From positions 62,001 to 126,000 of the forward strand of contig CAKSAC010000004.1 of assembly GCA_934434925.1 (NCBI GenBank): DNA of 64,000 nt. Reading direction: 5' to 3'. Numbering within the stretch: the first letter of the stretch is position 1; each line of letters begins with the position of its first letter. A program made the position numbers and the translations under genes. This DNA is from an uncultured Eubacteriales bacterium (GTDB taxonomy: Bacteria; Bacillota; Clostridia; Oscillospirales; CAG-272). The notes beneath the pieces are model-generated. The model did no database searches. It was not told the origin of the DNA and worked only from the letters and a program-made list of their open reading frames with translations. Positions 17,455 to 25,369 of this stretch are shown here, piece after piece.

Positions 17455-17459
17455 CTGAA

Positions 17460-18377
17460 TCACTTCAGAAAGCCGCTGACGATCTGTTCCTCCGCCTCCG
17501 CTTCGGACAGGCCGAGCGTCATGAGTTTGATAAGCTGTTCCCCGGCGATCTTGCCGATGGCCGCCTCGTGGATCAGCGAAGCGTCAATACTATTGGCCGT
17601 CAGTTCCGGAATTGCGGTCACATGTCCTTCGTCCATCAGGATGGCGTCGCATTCCGTATGGCCGTGGCATGCGGCATTTCCGTTCATGCGGGAGCGAAAA
17701 ACCTGGCCGGAACGTTCCTTGGCCACCGACCGGGAAACCACATTGGCAGAGCATCCTTCTCCGTTCATATCCACCGAAAAATCCGTTTCAGCCTGTTGAA
17801 CGCCGTGGGTCATAATCTTTTCCCGGATGTTGATGGAAGCCCCGGCGGCAAGATCGGCGCGGGTCGTTCTCCGGGTGGAATCAATCCCTTTGATCTGAGT
17901 CGTTTCCATTTCCATGGAGCCGCCTTCTTCCACGTGGACGACCGTCGTGGGATTCATGACGCGTTCCGCGCTCCCGTCCCCATCACCATAATGCTTTTCC
18001 ACGTACCGGACGCGGGCGTTTTTCCCGACATAAAAGGTGTGTACGCCGTCGTGCTGTGAAAGGCCGTTGCCGCAATTATGAATGCCGCACCCGGCAATAA
18101 TGGTCACATCGGCCCCTTCCCCGATATAAAAATCGTTGATGACCGATTCCGTCACGCCGACCTTACTGATGACGACCGGGATATGCACACTTTCGTTTTT
18201 TGTACCGGGCCGTACACGCACCGTGATCCCATCCCCGCTTTCACGCGGGATAATCTCGATGTTGGCGGTGGAAGAACGTCCGACAGACCGGCTGTTTTCC
18301 CGGATGTTGTATGCCCCCGTCGGGATGCCGTGCAAATCGGCAATCTCGGCCAGAAGCCCTTCCGTAATTTTATCCAT
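17460..18377 (-). CDS. sufB: SufB/SufD-family Fe-S scaffold protein (SmsB-like)
   Basis: 305 residues, shorter than classical SufB (about 470-490). The SufBD beta-helix core is recognisable by IHNCGNGLSQHDGVHTFYV, the strand-rich middle, and CHGHTECDAILMDEGH, with the conserved Cys and a downstream Glu-Leu (PELTANSIDASLIHEA). It should form the scaffold with SufC on which Fe-S clusters are built. The ATG at 18377 overlaps the sufC stop by 8 bases with AGGTGG upstream. No sufD, sufS or sufU follows, which matches the minimal SufBC (SMS) layout described in archaea and anaerobes. Confidence 0.88.
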   Translation of the reverse strand: MDKITEGLLAEIADLHGIPTGAYNIRENSRSVGRSSTANIEIIPRESGDGITVRVRPGTKNESVHIPVVISKVGVTESVINDFYIGEGADVTIIAGCGIHNCGNGLSQHDGVHTFYVGKNARVRYVEKHYGDGDGSAERVMNPTTVVHVEEGGSMEMETTQIKGIDSTRRTTRADLAAGASINIREKIMTHGVQQAETDFSVDMNGEGCSANVVSRSVAKERSGQVFRSRMNGNAACHGHTECDAILMDEGHVTAIPELTANSIDASLIHEAAIGKIAGEQLIKLMTLGLSEAEAEEQIVSGFLK

Positions 18378-19107
18378 GATAACCACCTGCTCTCTTCATC
18401 GGACGGCACGAGGAAGTTACCGTTCCCGTCAGGGTCGGCATTACCTTCTCGGGGGTACCGTCATTCACGACCTCACCACCGGCCAGAACGACAATGCGGT
18501 CAGCAATATTCAGAATGCGTTCCTGGTGCGAAATAATCAGAACAGAACCCTTTTTTTCGCGATGAATCTTTTCAAAAACACGGATAAGGTTCTGAAAACT
18601 CCAAAGGTCAATCCCGGCTTCCGGCTCATCAAAGACCGAAAAAGATGTGCCGCGTGCCAGAATCGTGGCAATCTCGATGCGTTTCAGTTCCCCACCCGAA
18701 AGACTGGCGTTCACTTCACGGTTGATATAATCCCGTGCGCAAAGGCCGACTTCGGAAAGATAATCACATGCCTCGGCAATCCCGATTTTCTTTCCCGATG
18801 CCAAAGTGATCAGATCACGGACCGTGATCCCTTTGAAACGCACCGGCGTCTGAAATGCAAAACTGATCCCGCGCCGGGCGCGCTCAGTGACCGAAAGTGC
18901 CGTAATATCTTCCCCGTCCAGCAGAATCCTGCCGCCGGTCGGAACAAGAATGCCGGCAATCAGTTTAACCAGCGTGGATTTTCCTCCGCCGTTCGGCCCG
19001 GTGATGGCAGTCAACCGATCATCAAACCGCAGAGAAACATCCCGCAATATCTCTTTTTTTTCCTCCCCTTCTCCTGCTGAAAAGGAGAGATTTTCAAGTT
19101 CTACCAT
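18370..19107 (-). CDS. sufC: Fe-S assembly ATPase SufC (SmsC-like)
   Basis: 245 residues, ABC-type ATPase without membrane partner. Walker A GPNGGGKST, signature LSGGELKRIEIATILA and Walker B FSVFDEPEAGIDLWSF, the last typical of SufC rather than transporters. It hydrolyses ATP to drive rearrangement of the SufB scaffold. GAAGGG precedes the ATG. A promoter and a GGGGCAT-T-ATGCCCC palindrome lie immediately upstream. Confidence 0.93.
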   Translation of the reverse strand: MVELENLSFSAGEGEEKKEILRDVSLRFDDRLTAITGPNGGGKSTLVKLIAGILVPTGGRILLDGEDITALSVTERARRGISFAFQTPVRFKGITVRDLITLASGKKIGIAEACDYLSEVGLCARDYINREVNASLSGGELKRIEIATILARGTSFSVFDEPEAGIDLWSFQNLIRVFEKIHREKKGSVLIISHQERILNIADRIVVLAGGEVVNDGTPEKVMPTLTGTVTSSCRPMKRAGGYHG

Positions 19108-19119
19108 ATACCCTTCCCC

Positions 19120-19134
19120 GGGGCATTATGCCCC
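19120..19134. promoter_or_regulatory. Palindrome in the sufC leader
   Basis: GGGGCATTATGCCCC, 7-bp arms around one base, between the -10 box and the ribosome site of sufC. The position fits an operator that could couple the operon to iron or redox state, or a small leader hairpin. Confidence 0.4.
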
Positions 19135-19151
19135 TTATATTCTTCGCTATC

Positions 19152-19180
19152 ATTGTAACACGGACGAGGAAAAAATGCAA
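19152..19180 (-). promoter_or_regulatory. Promoter of sufCB
   Basis: Minus strand TTGCAT (19175-19180), 17-bp spacer, TACAAT (19152-19157). Confidence 0.8.
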
Positions 19181-19208
19181 GGGGAAAACGCTTTTTTCGC
19201 GGTTTTTG

Positions 19209-20669
19209 TCAGGAGGAGAACCGGTCCTTTCCCGTGGGCGCAGCGGAATCGGAGCCGGGATTGTTCCGGGCTGCGTGATCCTCATACGGATCGTTTCGTG
19301 AGCGGACGATATATTTCTGACAGTAGCAACTTCCGCATCGGGCACAGATAAAATGCCCGCATCGGGCGCAGACCGTCTTATGCCGCGCATTGTAGGGGCG
19401 GCCGCATTTCCAGCAGACGGACATATCCCGGTCCGATTCCGCAAGGCGCGCTTCGGTCTTTTCCACAGCAAAAACCGGCAAATCCGCAAAGAAGAACGCC
19501 GACCGCAGAGCGCGGTACTCCGCAAGAAGCCGACGGCACTCGTCAATTCCTTTCCGGTCAAGGCGAAGAAAGTTTTCAAATGCCGTGAGCGTTTCCAGTC
19601 TCCGGATCAGTTCCAGATATCGTTGCGTTGTCTGCCGGGTGGGGAGAAAGCGCGTTTCCCCGGCGGCAGTTTCTTGGGGCGCATCGGCGGTTTTCTTCTC
19701 TTTTTTGGCCCTTTTCCGCGCACAGGACCCTTCTTTTTTCGCTTTTTCTGATTTTTTCGGTCTTTGCGCACCGGGAAAAACGGAATCCGCGTCTGCGGCA
19801 ATCGCCGAAAAACCGTCCGGATGGTGCCGGGTAATATACCGGATCAAAGCATCGGCAGCTCCCTCTTCGGGCATCCGGTGCTCCGCACCGCTTTTTGCGG
19901 CGTTTTCGGTCTCCGGCGGGCGTACGGCCGTTTCTTCATCGGTCTGGCGAAGCTCGGCAAGGTTGCCGGAAAGACACAGCAACGCGATAAGGCGCGCGCC
20001 ATTCATCTGAATCTCTTCGCGCTCCCGGGGCAGATACAGGCCCGACTCACGGCGATACCAGGCGCTGATCTTTTTTTTCGTCTGCCTGACAAATGCAAAG
20101 TCTTCTTTACAAGAATCGGACGACATGCGGGAAAGTATCGTGCGGACCCGACAAATCACCGAAAATTCCGCCGCCTCGGCCGGGCCGCTTTCAAGCAGGC
20201 GGTATTCCTCTGTCTCCGGAACGTATCCGGCCGTCAGGGAGACGGCAAAACGGGAAAAGACCTCGTCGGCAGCCGCAGCCGGCACTTCCGCCAAAAAACG
20301 GTCGCATTCCCGGCGCGCGAGAAAACGTGCATAGTCCAGCAGAAAAGAGGCGACGGTTGTTCCCTTTCCCGCAGCAGGGAGAAGGCGCGGAAGAAAAAAA
20401 GCCGAAAACGCCGTCCCTCCCGCAAGCAACAGCGCAAGGCCGAGCGCGACAAAAAGGACGGCGTAATCGCCGGGAAAGCCACCGGTGCATACAACGACCG
20501 CCAGGACAGCGGCCGGCAACGCTAAAGGCAACGGGAACAATACGCGCGCCGCCCGTCGGGCGGCGGTATAGCGGCGGCATCTTGCCAAGAACAACCGGTA
20601 GCGGGCCGGCCGGTTTTCCGGCCGGGCATCACGCCGCATTTTTTCCATCTTTCGGACTTCTGCCATCAT
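19209..20669 (-). CDS. Unknown two-helix membrane protein with C-terminal zinc ribbon
   Basis: 486 residues, not recognised as a named family. A basic N-terminus is followed by two hydrophobic segments at about 43-65 and 72-98, a long cytoplasmic region with a very Lys-rich stretch near 310-340 (KKSEKAKKEGSCARKRAKK), a helical part (RYLELIRRLETLTAFENFL), and a C-terminal cysteine cluster: CWKCG, then CARCGHFICARCGSCYC, enough for one or two zinc ribbons. The ATG at 20669 was chosen; it lies just after the stop of the epimerase-like gene, so the gene is probably its operon partner. Zinc-ribbon membrane proteins often act in protein-protein contacts; no function is claimed. Confidence 0.7.
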   Translation of the reverse strand: MMAEVRKMEKMRRDARPENRPARYRLFLARCRRYTAARRAARVLFPLPLALPAAVLAVVVCTGGFPGDYAVLFVALGLALLLAGGTAFSAFFLPRLLPAAGKGTTVASFLLDYARFLARRECDRFLAEVPAAAADEVFSRFAVSLTAGYVPETEEYRLLESGPAEAAEFSVICRVRTILSRMSSDSCKEDFAFVRQTKKKISAWYRRESGLYLPREREEIQMNGARLIALLCLSGNLAELRQTDEETAVRPPETENAAKSGAEHRMPEEGAADALIRYITRHHPDGFSAIAADADSVFPGAQRPKKSEKAKKEGSCARKRAKKEKKTADAPQETAAGETRFLPTRQTTQRYLELIRRLETLTAFENFLRLDRKGIDECRRLLAEYRALRSAFFFADLPVFAVEKTEARLAESDRDMSVCWKCGRPYNARHKTVCARCGHFICARCGSCYCQKYIVRSRNDPYEDHAARNNPGSDSAAPTGKDRFSS

Positions 20670-20674
20670 TTTGG

Positions 20675-21763
20675 TCAAAAACCGAGCGTTTCGATCTTTT
20701 TCCGCATGGCGGCGGTCGCGTCCGCGTCCAGCAGACCGGTCTCCATATGATAGGTCACGCTCTCGCCGGTGGCAAGATAGCGTTCATATCCATGCGCCTT
20801 GCAATAGAGATAGCCTTTATGTTCGCCCGTGGCAGGCAGAACCATTCCGAGGGCATCTTCATCAGGGGTCCTGGCAATCCAACGAACGCCGAACGGCAGC
20901 TCCTCCGGATAATGACACACATAGACCGAATTCCCGTCCGGAAAGACCTGCATGGTATACGCACGGCCGTTTTCATCCCCGACATAATGGCAGTTGAAAA
21001 CGATCTCGGGCATATACGCCTGTCCGGGAGCGCCGATTTCATCCATCAGACCGGGGTCCTTGTCAAGCCGGTCGAGATAAGCATTGGTTTTGGCCGCCCG
21101 CTGCGAATCATAGTTCGCGGGAACCTCATGGTTGACGACGATTGTATCGCGCGGAGCTGTGTAAAAAAGACGGGAACCGTCCACCGGACGGTGGTTGATA
21201 TGGCAGAGATAGAAATATTCCAACGGAAGGTCCTTGTGATTTTCAAAGCGAACGGTCACATCGAGAAGCGTCTTTCCTTCGTAAAGTTTTACCGTCGGGC
21301 AAAAAACATAATCGGCCTCAAAGCAACGCTTGTGCGAATAAATCCCGCTGATACCGATATAACTGCCCTTTTCGTCTTCGCCGCAAAGGATACAGACATC
21401 GTGATAGCGCGCGATCGGCAGTTCTCCGTGCGGCAAATGCGTATCCTCCGCCGTCGGGTTTCCCATCGCGGTCAGACCGCAGTGCATCAGGAACCCGCCG
21501 TACGTCTCTCCGTACGTTTCCCTGGCGGGCATCGGCTCGTCATAAATCGACTTCATGGTCAGTTCGCGGCCGAGGAATTCGGCGCGCCATACCATCTGCC
21601 CCATATACGGAAGCACAACGATATGGCCTTTGTCATTGGAAAGACGAACGGCCGAAACGCCGGTCGAATAGACAAAAAGGGAGGCTGAGAGCGCGCCGGC
21701 GGTGAGAATCGCGGTTTCTTTTTCGGTAAAATATTCTTCTTTGAGACAGATTTTGGTTTCCAT
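20675..21763 (-). CDS. Aldose-1-epimerase-like protein (DUF4432 type)
   Basis: 362 residues, start at ATG 21763 behind GGAGG. The sequence has the galactose-mutarotase-like beta-sandwich features: MVWRAEFLGRELTMKSIYDE, GGFLMHCGLTAMG, HGELPIARYHDV, and FYLCHINHRP where histidines line the sugar site. DUF4432 proteins are thought to bind or epimerise sugars, with substrates largely unknown. It is downstream of lacZ with its own probable promoter, so it may process galactose or a related sugar. Confidence 0.75.
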   Translation of the reverse strand: METKICLKEEYFTEKETAILTAGALSASLFVYSTGVSAVRLSNDKGHIVVLPYMGQMVWRAEFLGRELTMKSIYDEPMPARETYGETYGGFLMHCGLTAMGNPTAEDTHLPHGELPIARYHDVCILCGEDEKGSYIGISGIYSHKRCFEADYVFCPTVKLYEGKTLLDVTVRFENHKDLPLEYFYLCHINHRPVDGSRLFYTAPRDTIVVNHEVPANYDSQRAAKTNAYLDRLDKDPGLMDEIGAPGQAYMPEIVFNCHYVGDENGRAYTMQVFPDGNSVYVCHYPEELPFGVRWIARTPDEDALGMVLPATGEHKGYLYCKAHGYERYLATGESVTYHMETGLLDADATAAMRKKIETLGF

Positions 21764-21795
21764 ATATTCCTCCAAGAGCATTCAGTATCGATTAC

Positions 21796-21824
21796 AGTGT
21801 ATCACCGGGAGCCAGGAAAGTCAA
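21796..21824 (-). promoter_or_regulatory. Promoter of the epimerase-like gene
   Basis: Minus strand TTGACT (21819-21824), 17-bp spacer, TACACT (21796-21801). The -35 element overlaps the lacZ stop codon. Confidence 0.65.
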
Positions 21825-24718
21825 GCCTTCCCGAACAACAGATCAAAGGAAAACGCTATTTTCTTTTCGCTGAGTTGATACCGGACGGGGAGTTCCGGTC
21901 CGCAGGAATGGCTGCCGACCCCACGCATCCGATAATCAATATTCAGCACCGGCCTGTTCGTCGGTATGACCTCATGCCGATGGAGCGGGAAGGCGTCTGC
22001 CGCGCACGGAGAAAGCGAGAAGGAAAAATCAGCTTCCGAACAGGCAGTCACGCTCCCGGCGGTTCCGCTCAGGGTGACTTCCCGGGTATTTATATGGCTG
22101 CCGCCTTCCTGCGACTTGATATAGAGTACATACATATCGGGGAGAGGAGACTCGTAAAGACCGACCGTTGCAAGAAGTTTTTTGTCTTCATAGCATTCCG
22201 CCGGCCCGCGGCCGAAATAGCGGACATCGGTGTATTCGTCCGCCAGCGGGATCTGAAAACCGTAGCGCCCAAGCAGATCGGGGCGGCCGTTTTCCTTCTG
22301 CTCCGCGCGGATGTCGGTATGCACCCGGCCGTCATCGTAGAAAGTATATCGCACCGTCGATTCCACACGCCAGCCGATCTCAACACACACATGCGCACCG
22401 CAAAGAGTAACGGTATTGCCGCTGACTCTCCGGTCACGGACAAAATAATAAACATGCTTTGCAAGATCGCCGACCGTGACCCGGTAGACCGGCGCGTTGA
22501 ACCGGACATCGTTATCAATCGGAGCGCGATAGGTATTGAAGACGACCGGCGCGCGCAAAACTTCCCGTCCGCCGACGCGGATCGATGTAAACATTCCGTC
22601 TCGCCCGATACGATAATCGGCCCCCGGCGTTTTGACGGTAAAGGTTCCCCCGTCCTCGGTAATGCGCACATGAGAAGCCTCCGCCGGCAGGTCTTTGCGG
22701 TAGATATCCGAAAGAATGACCTGCCGGGTTGCGATTTTTTTCTCATCGCGGAAAAATTCAAAATTGACCGTCAGATAGCCGTCGCGACTGTCCGGAACCC
22801 GGATATCATAGGCGCGGGAGCCTCGGGCCGGGATTCCCGCAAGGTCAAGCGTACCGCCGGAAAGCACCCGGCCGTTTTCTTCTATCCGATAGCGGCAGCG
22901 TATGTCGTCAAGTGGAAGAAAATCGTATCGGTTTATGACGGTATATTGCCCGTTTTTATACACGACATCGACAGGCGCGTACACCTCTTTGGTTTCCAGC
23001 ATGCCGGAATTGATCCGCCGATCCGGCTCCACAAGCCCGTCCACGCAGAAATTGCCGTCATGCATGAATTCGCCGGACTCGCCCCCCCAACGATACACAT
23101 CTCCGCCCATCCAGACAGCGTGGTCACACCATTCCCAGATGAAAGCGCCGAAGGCTTCATCATACGCGTTGAGGATTTCCCAGTATTCCGAAAGGTCTCC
23201 GCAGGAGTTGCCCATTGCATGGGTGTATTCGCAAAGGACAAACGGCACGTGGCAAGCATCGTTTTCCAACAGATTACGGCAATCGGTCGGGGGATAATAC
23301 ATCCGGGAATACATATCGACCTGCGGCACATCGAGATTCAGCCCTTCTTCCGTGGCGCGGCAACTGCCTTCATAATGCACGGGGCGCGTAGGGTCAACCG
23401 CATGCAGATAATCGGCCATGGCAATCAGATTGGCTCCCCAGCCGGCTTCATTCCCGAGCGACCAGGTGATAACGGAAGCGCGGTTTTTGTCTCTTTCATA
23501 CATATTGGCCGCGCGTTCAAGATACATCGGGCGATACGCCTCGGTGTTCGGCAGGCGGTTCCAGTCGGAAAGAACCCACCGGGTGGAAGAACATTCATCC
23601 CCGTGCGTTTCGATATCGCATTCTTCCATGACGTACAGCCCGTACATGTCGCAAAGGATCGGGAGCAGAGGGTGCGGCATATAGTGAGACGTGCGGATCG
23701 CGTTGATATTATTCTCCCGCATGATCCGGAGATCCTGCTCAATATCCGCAAGAGTTTCCACCCCGCCGCGCACCGTGGATGTGTGGCGGTTCACGCCGCG
23801 CATTTTGACGGGTCGGCCATTGATTTTGAAAATACGCCCGTCAATCGTAATCCGGCGTACGCCGATGCGCTCTGTGATATGTTCACCGTTCCTAAAAATC
23901 TCCGCGCGATAAAGGTACGGCGTTTCGGCTGTCCAGAGCCGCACGTCGGGAATCCGGAAAACGACATCGGTTCCCTCCTGCTTTCCGATCACGCGTTCAC
24001 CGTCCAGAAGAGTGATTTTTGCAGGCTTATCGCAATGAATGTCAATCCTGCCGACATCGCCTTCATAATCGGTCAGCACACGGTAATCGGTCAGATGGCC
24101 TTCGGGGCGGCGCAATATATAAACATCGCGGACAATGCCGGAGTACCGGAGTTTGTCCTGGTCTTCCAAATACGTGCCGGAACACCATTTGAAAACCAGC
24201 AGACGAATCTCGTTTTTCCCTGCGTGCAGATGCTCCGAAAGATCAAATTCGTGAATCAGGTGCGTACCGGTCGCGAAGCCGATCGGTTTCCCGTTCACCA
24301 AGAGATAATAACAACTGTCAACGCCCTCCAGCACGATATAATACTTGCCGGAAAGTGCGCCGGCGTCATATTCGGTAACATAGAGGCCACAGGGGTTTTC
24401 CCTGTCCACGAACGGCGGATTGTAGGGAATCGGGTAGTTACTGTTGGTATATTGTTCGTAGTCGTACCCGTTCTTCTGCCAGCAGGAAGGCACTTCGGTC
24501 ACTTCCGTCGCCTCGGCATTTTCCGCCCCCGGAACATAATAAGGGAAATACCGGAAACGCCACAAGGTCAGCATCTCCACCCGGTCGGAATCCTCCCGCC
24601 GGATGCTGTCGTTGAAGGAAGAAAACGGGATGTAATAGTTGCGGGGCGGCAACGCCCCCACGGATACCGTACAGTCCTCCAGCCATTCCGGGCGAATCGT
24701 GTTTTTTTCCTTATGCAT
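21821..24718 (-). CDS. lacZ: Beta-galactosidase, GH2 family
   Basis: 965 residues, close to the LacZ length. Sugar-binding and immunoglobulin-like domains precede the TIM barrel. VITWSLGNEAGWG carries the acid/base Glu, VLCEYTHAMGNS carries the nucleophile Glu, and IWEWCDHAVW follows. The C-terminal Bgal_small_N region is present (VRYFGRGPAECYEDK, then GGSHINTREVTL). No signal peptide, so it works on imported galactosides. AAGGAG is just before ATG 24718; the frame extends upstream into the leader but lacks a ribosome site. The leader is about 155 bases from a consensus promoter. The opposite strand has a long open frame that I regard as a shadow. Confidence 0.94.
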   Translation of the reverse strand: MHKEKNTIRPEWLEDCTVSVGALPPRNYYIPFSSFNDSIRREDSDRVEMLTLWRFRYFPYYVPGAENAEATEVTEVPSCWQKNGYDYEQYTNSNYPIPYNPPFVDRENPCGLYVTEYDAGALSGKYYIVLEGVDSCYYLLVNGKPIGFATGTHLIHEFDLSEHLHAGKNEIRLLVFKWCSGTYLEDQDKLRYSGIVRDVYILRRPEGHLTDYRVLTDYEGDVGRIDIHCDKPAKITLLDGERVIGKQEGTDVVFRIPDVRLWTAETPYLYRAEIFRNGEHITERIGVRRITIDGRIFKINGRPVKMRGVNRHTSTVRGGVETLADIEQDLRIMRENNINAIRTSHYMPHPLLPILCDMYGLYVMEECDIETHGDECSSTRWVLSDWNRLPNTEAYRPMYLERAANMYERDKNRASVITWSLGNEAGWGANLIAMADYLHAVDPTRPVHYEGSCRATEEGLNLDVPQVDMYSRMYYPPTDCRNLLENDACHVPFVLCEYTHAMGNSCGDLSEYWEILNAYDEAFGAFIWEWCDHAVWMGGDVYRWGGESGEFMHDGNFCVDGLVEPDRRINSGMLETKEVYAPVDVVYKNGQYTVINRYDFLPLDDIRCRYRIEENGRVLSGGTLDLAGIPARGSRAYDIRVPDSRDGYLTVNFEFFRDEKKIATRQVILSDIYRKDLPAEASHVRITEDGGTFTVKTPGADYRIGRDGMFTSIRVGGREVLRAPVVFNTYRAPIDNDVRFNAPVYRVTVGDLAKHVYYFVRDRRVSGNTVTLCGAHVCVEIGWRVESTVRYTFYDDGRVHTDIRAEQKENGRPDLLGRYGFQIPLADEYTDVRYFGRGPAECYEDKKLLATVGLYESPLPDMYVLYIKSQEGGSHINTREVTLSGTAGSVTACSEADFSFSLSPCAADAFPLHRHEVIPTNRPVLNIDYRMRGVGSHSCGPELPVRYQLSEKKIAFSFDLLFGKA

Positions 24719-24881
24719 ATTTTTCTCCTTGCTGTAACTTTTATCGTTTTTCCGTTGCACTGTATGATAGTCCGAGAGTTTTCCGGTTTGTTTCGTTCGG
24801 GGGAACGGAAAAAAGCGGGAGCCGGACGCCGGATCTATTTGCCGGCCCGCGTTCATTCGGCAATCATCCGGCTGCATTCAT

Positions 24882-24910
24882 ATTATACGCCCCTGTCCTT
24901 TGGGTGTCAA
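24882..24910 (-). promoter_or_regulatory. Consensus promoter upstream of lacZ
   Basis: Minus strand TTGACA (24905-24910), 17-bp spacer, TATAAT (24882-24887), a perfect consensus pair. The -35 box is part of a 26-bp direct repeat. Such a strong promoter without visible operator would need repression by other means, or constitutive expression. Confidence 0.85.
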
Positions 24911-24970
24911 GCAATATTTCCCGGGCCGTGAAAAAACCCTTTCAGGTGTCAAGCAATATTTCCCGGGCCG
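24903..24970. repeat. Two copies of a 26-bp direct repeat containing TTGACA
   Basis: Identical 26-bp copies at 24903-24928 and 24945-24970, period 42, with similar CCTTT-containing bases before each. The first supplies the -35 box of the lacZ promoter; the second carries the same TTGACA (minus) without a good -10. The 24719-25025 gap holds no gene. Confidence 0.9.
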
Positions 24971-25025
24971 CGATAAAAGGCCGCCTTCCCGCCCGCCGGC
25001 CGAGCGGAAGGCCCTTAAAAGAAAA

Positions 25026-25052
25026 CGAACCCCGTCTTGTTTTCAGGGTTCG
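25026..25052 (-). terminator. Terminator of tRNA-Val
   Basis: Minus strand CGAACCC, 13-base loop, GGGTTCG, then TTTTCTTTT, about 14 bases after the tRNA. Confidence 0.88.
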
Positions 25053-25065
25053 TATTATTGGCGTA

Positions 25066-25142
25066 TGGTGGACACAGGGGGGCTCGAACCCTCGACCTTA
25101 CGGATGTGAACCGTACGCTCTAACCAACTGAGCTATGCGTCC
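25066..25142 (-). tRNA. tRNA-Val (anticodon CAC)
   Basis: 77 bases with encoded CCA. The acceptor stem GGACGCA/TGTGTCC, D-arm GCTC/GAGC, and anticodon stem TACGG/CCGTA with loop TTCACAT (anticodon CAC, reading GUG) all fold. The T-stem GAGGG/CCCCC has an A-C mismatch at the second pair (50-64). It has its own promoter and terminator and stands alone. Confidence 0.95.
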
Positions 25143-25152
25143 GTACCCTTCA

Positions 25153-25181
25153 AGTATAGCATAGGTTTTTTCTTTTGTAAA
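25153..25181 (-). promoter_or_regulatory. Promoter of tRNA-Val
   Basis: Minus strand TTTACA (25176-25181), 17-bp spacer, TATACT (25153-25158), ten bases upstream of the mature 5' end. Confidence 0.85.
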
Positions 25182-25294
25182 GGGGATTTTCAAAAAAAGT
25201 TTCTTTCTTTCTTTTTTCGTCGGAAAGACATTGCAGATATTGACGTGCGCTCCTGAAAGTATCGTCAGAAATTTACCTGTTCTTTCATTTTCTA

Positions 25295-25323
25295 TTGCAA
25301 AAGCGACCCGGCTTTGGTATAAT
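25295..25323 (+). promoter_or_regulatory. Promoter of the larA-like operon
   Basis: TTGCAA (25295-25300), 17-bp spacer, TATAAT (25318-25323). Confidence 0.88.
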
Positions 25324-25369
25324 TATTCTGTAAAAGCATGGGACGCTCCCGTCCCGGAAAGCAGGTTTT

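Noticed and set aside
21797..24931. A 3.1-kb open frame on the plus strand opposite lacZ
   Set aside because: It has no ribosome site or recognisable domain and mirrors the codon structure of the GH2 gene, whose catalytic motifs are complete.
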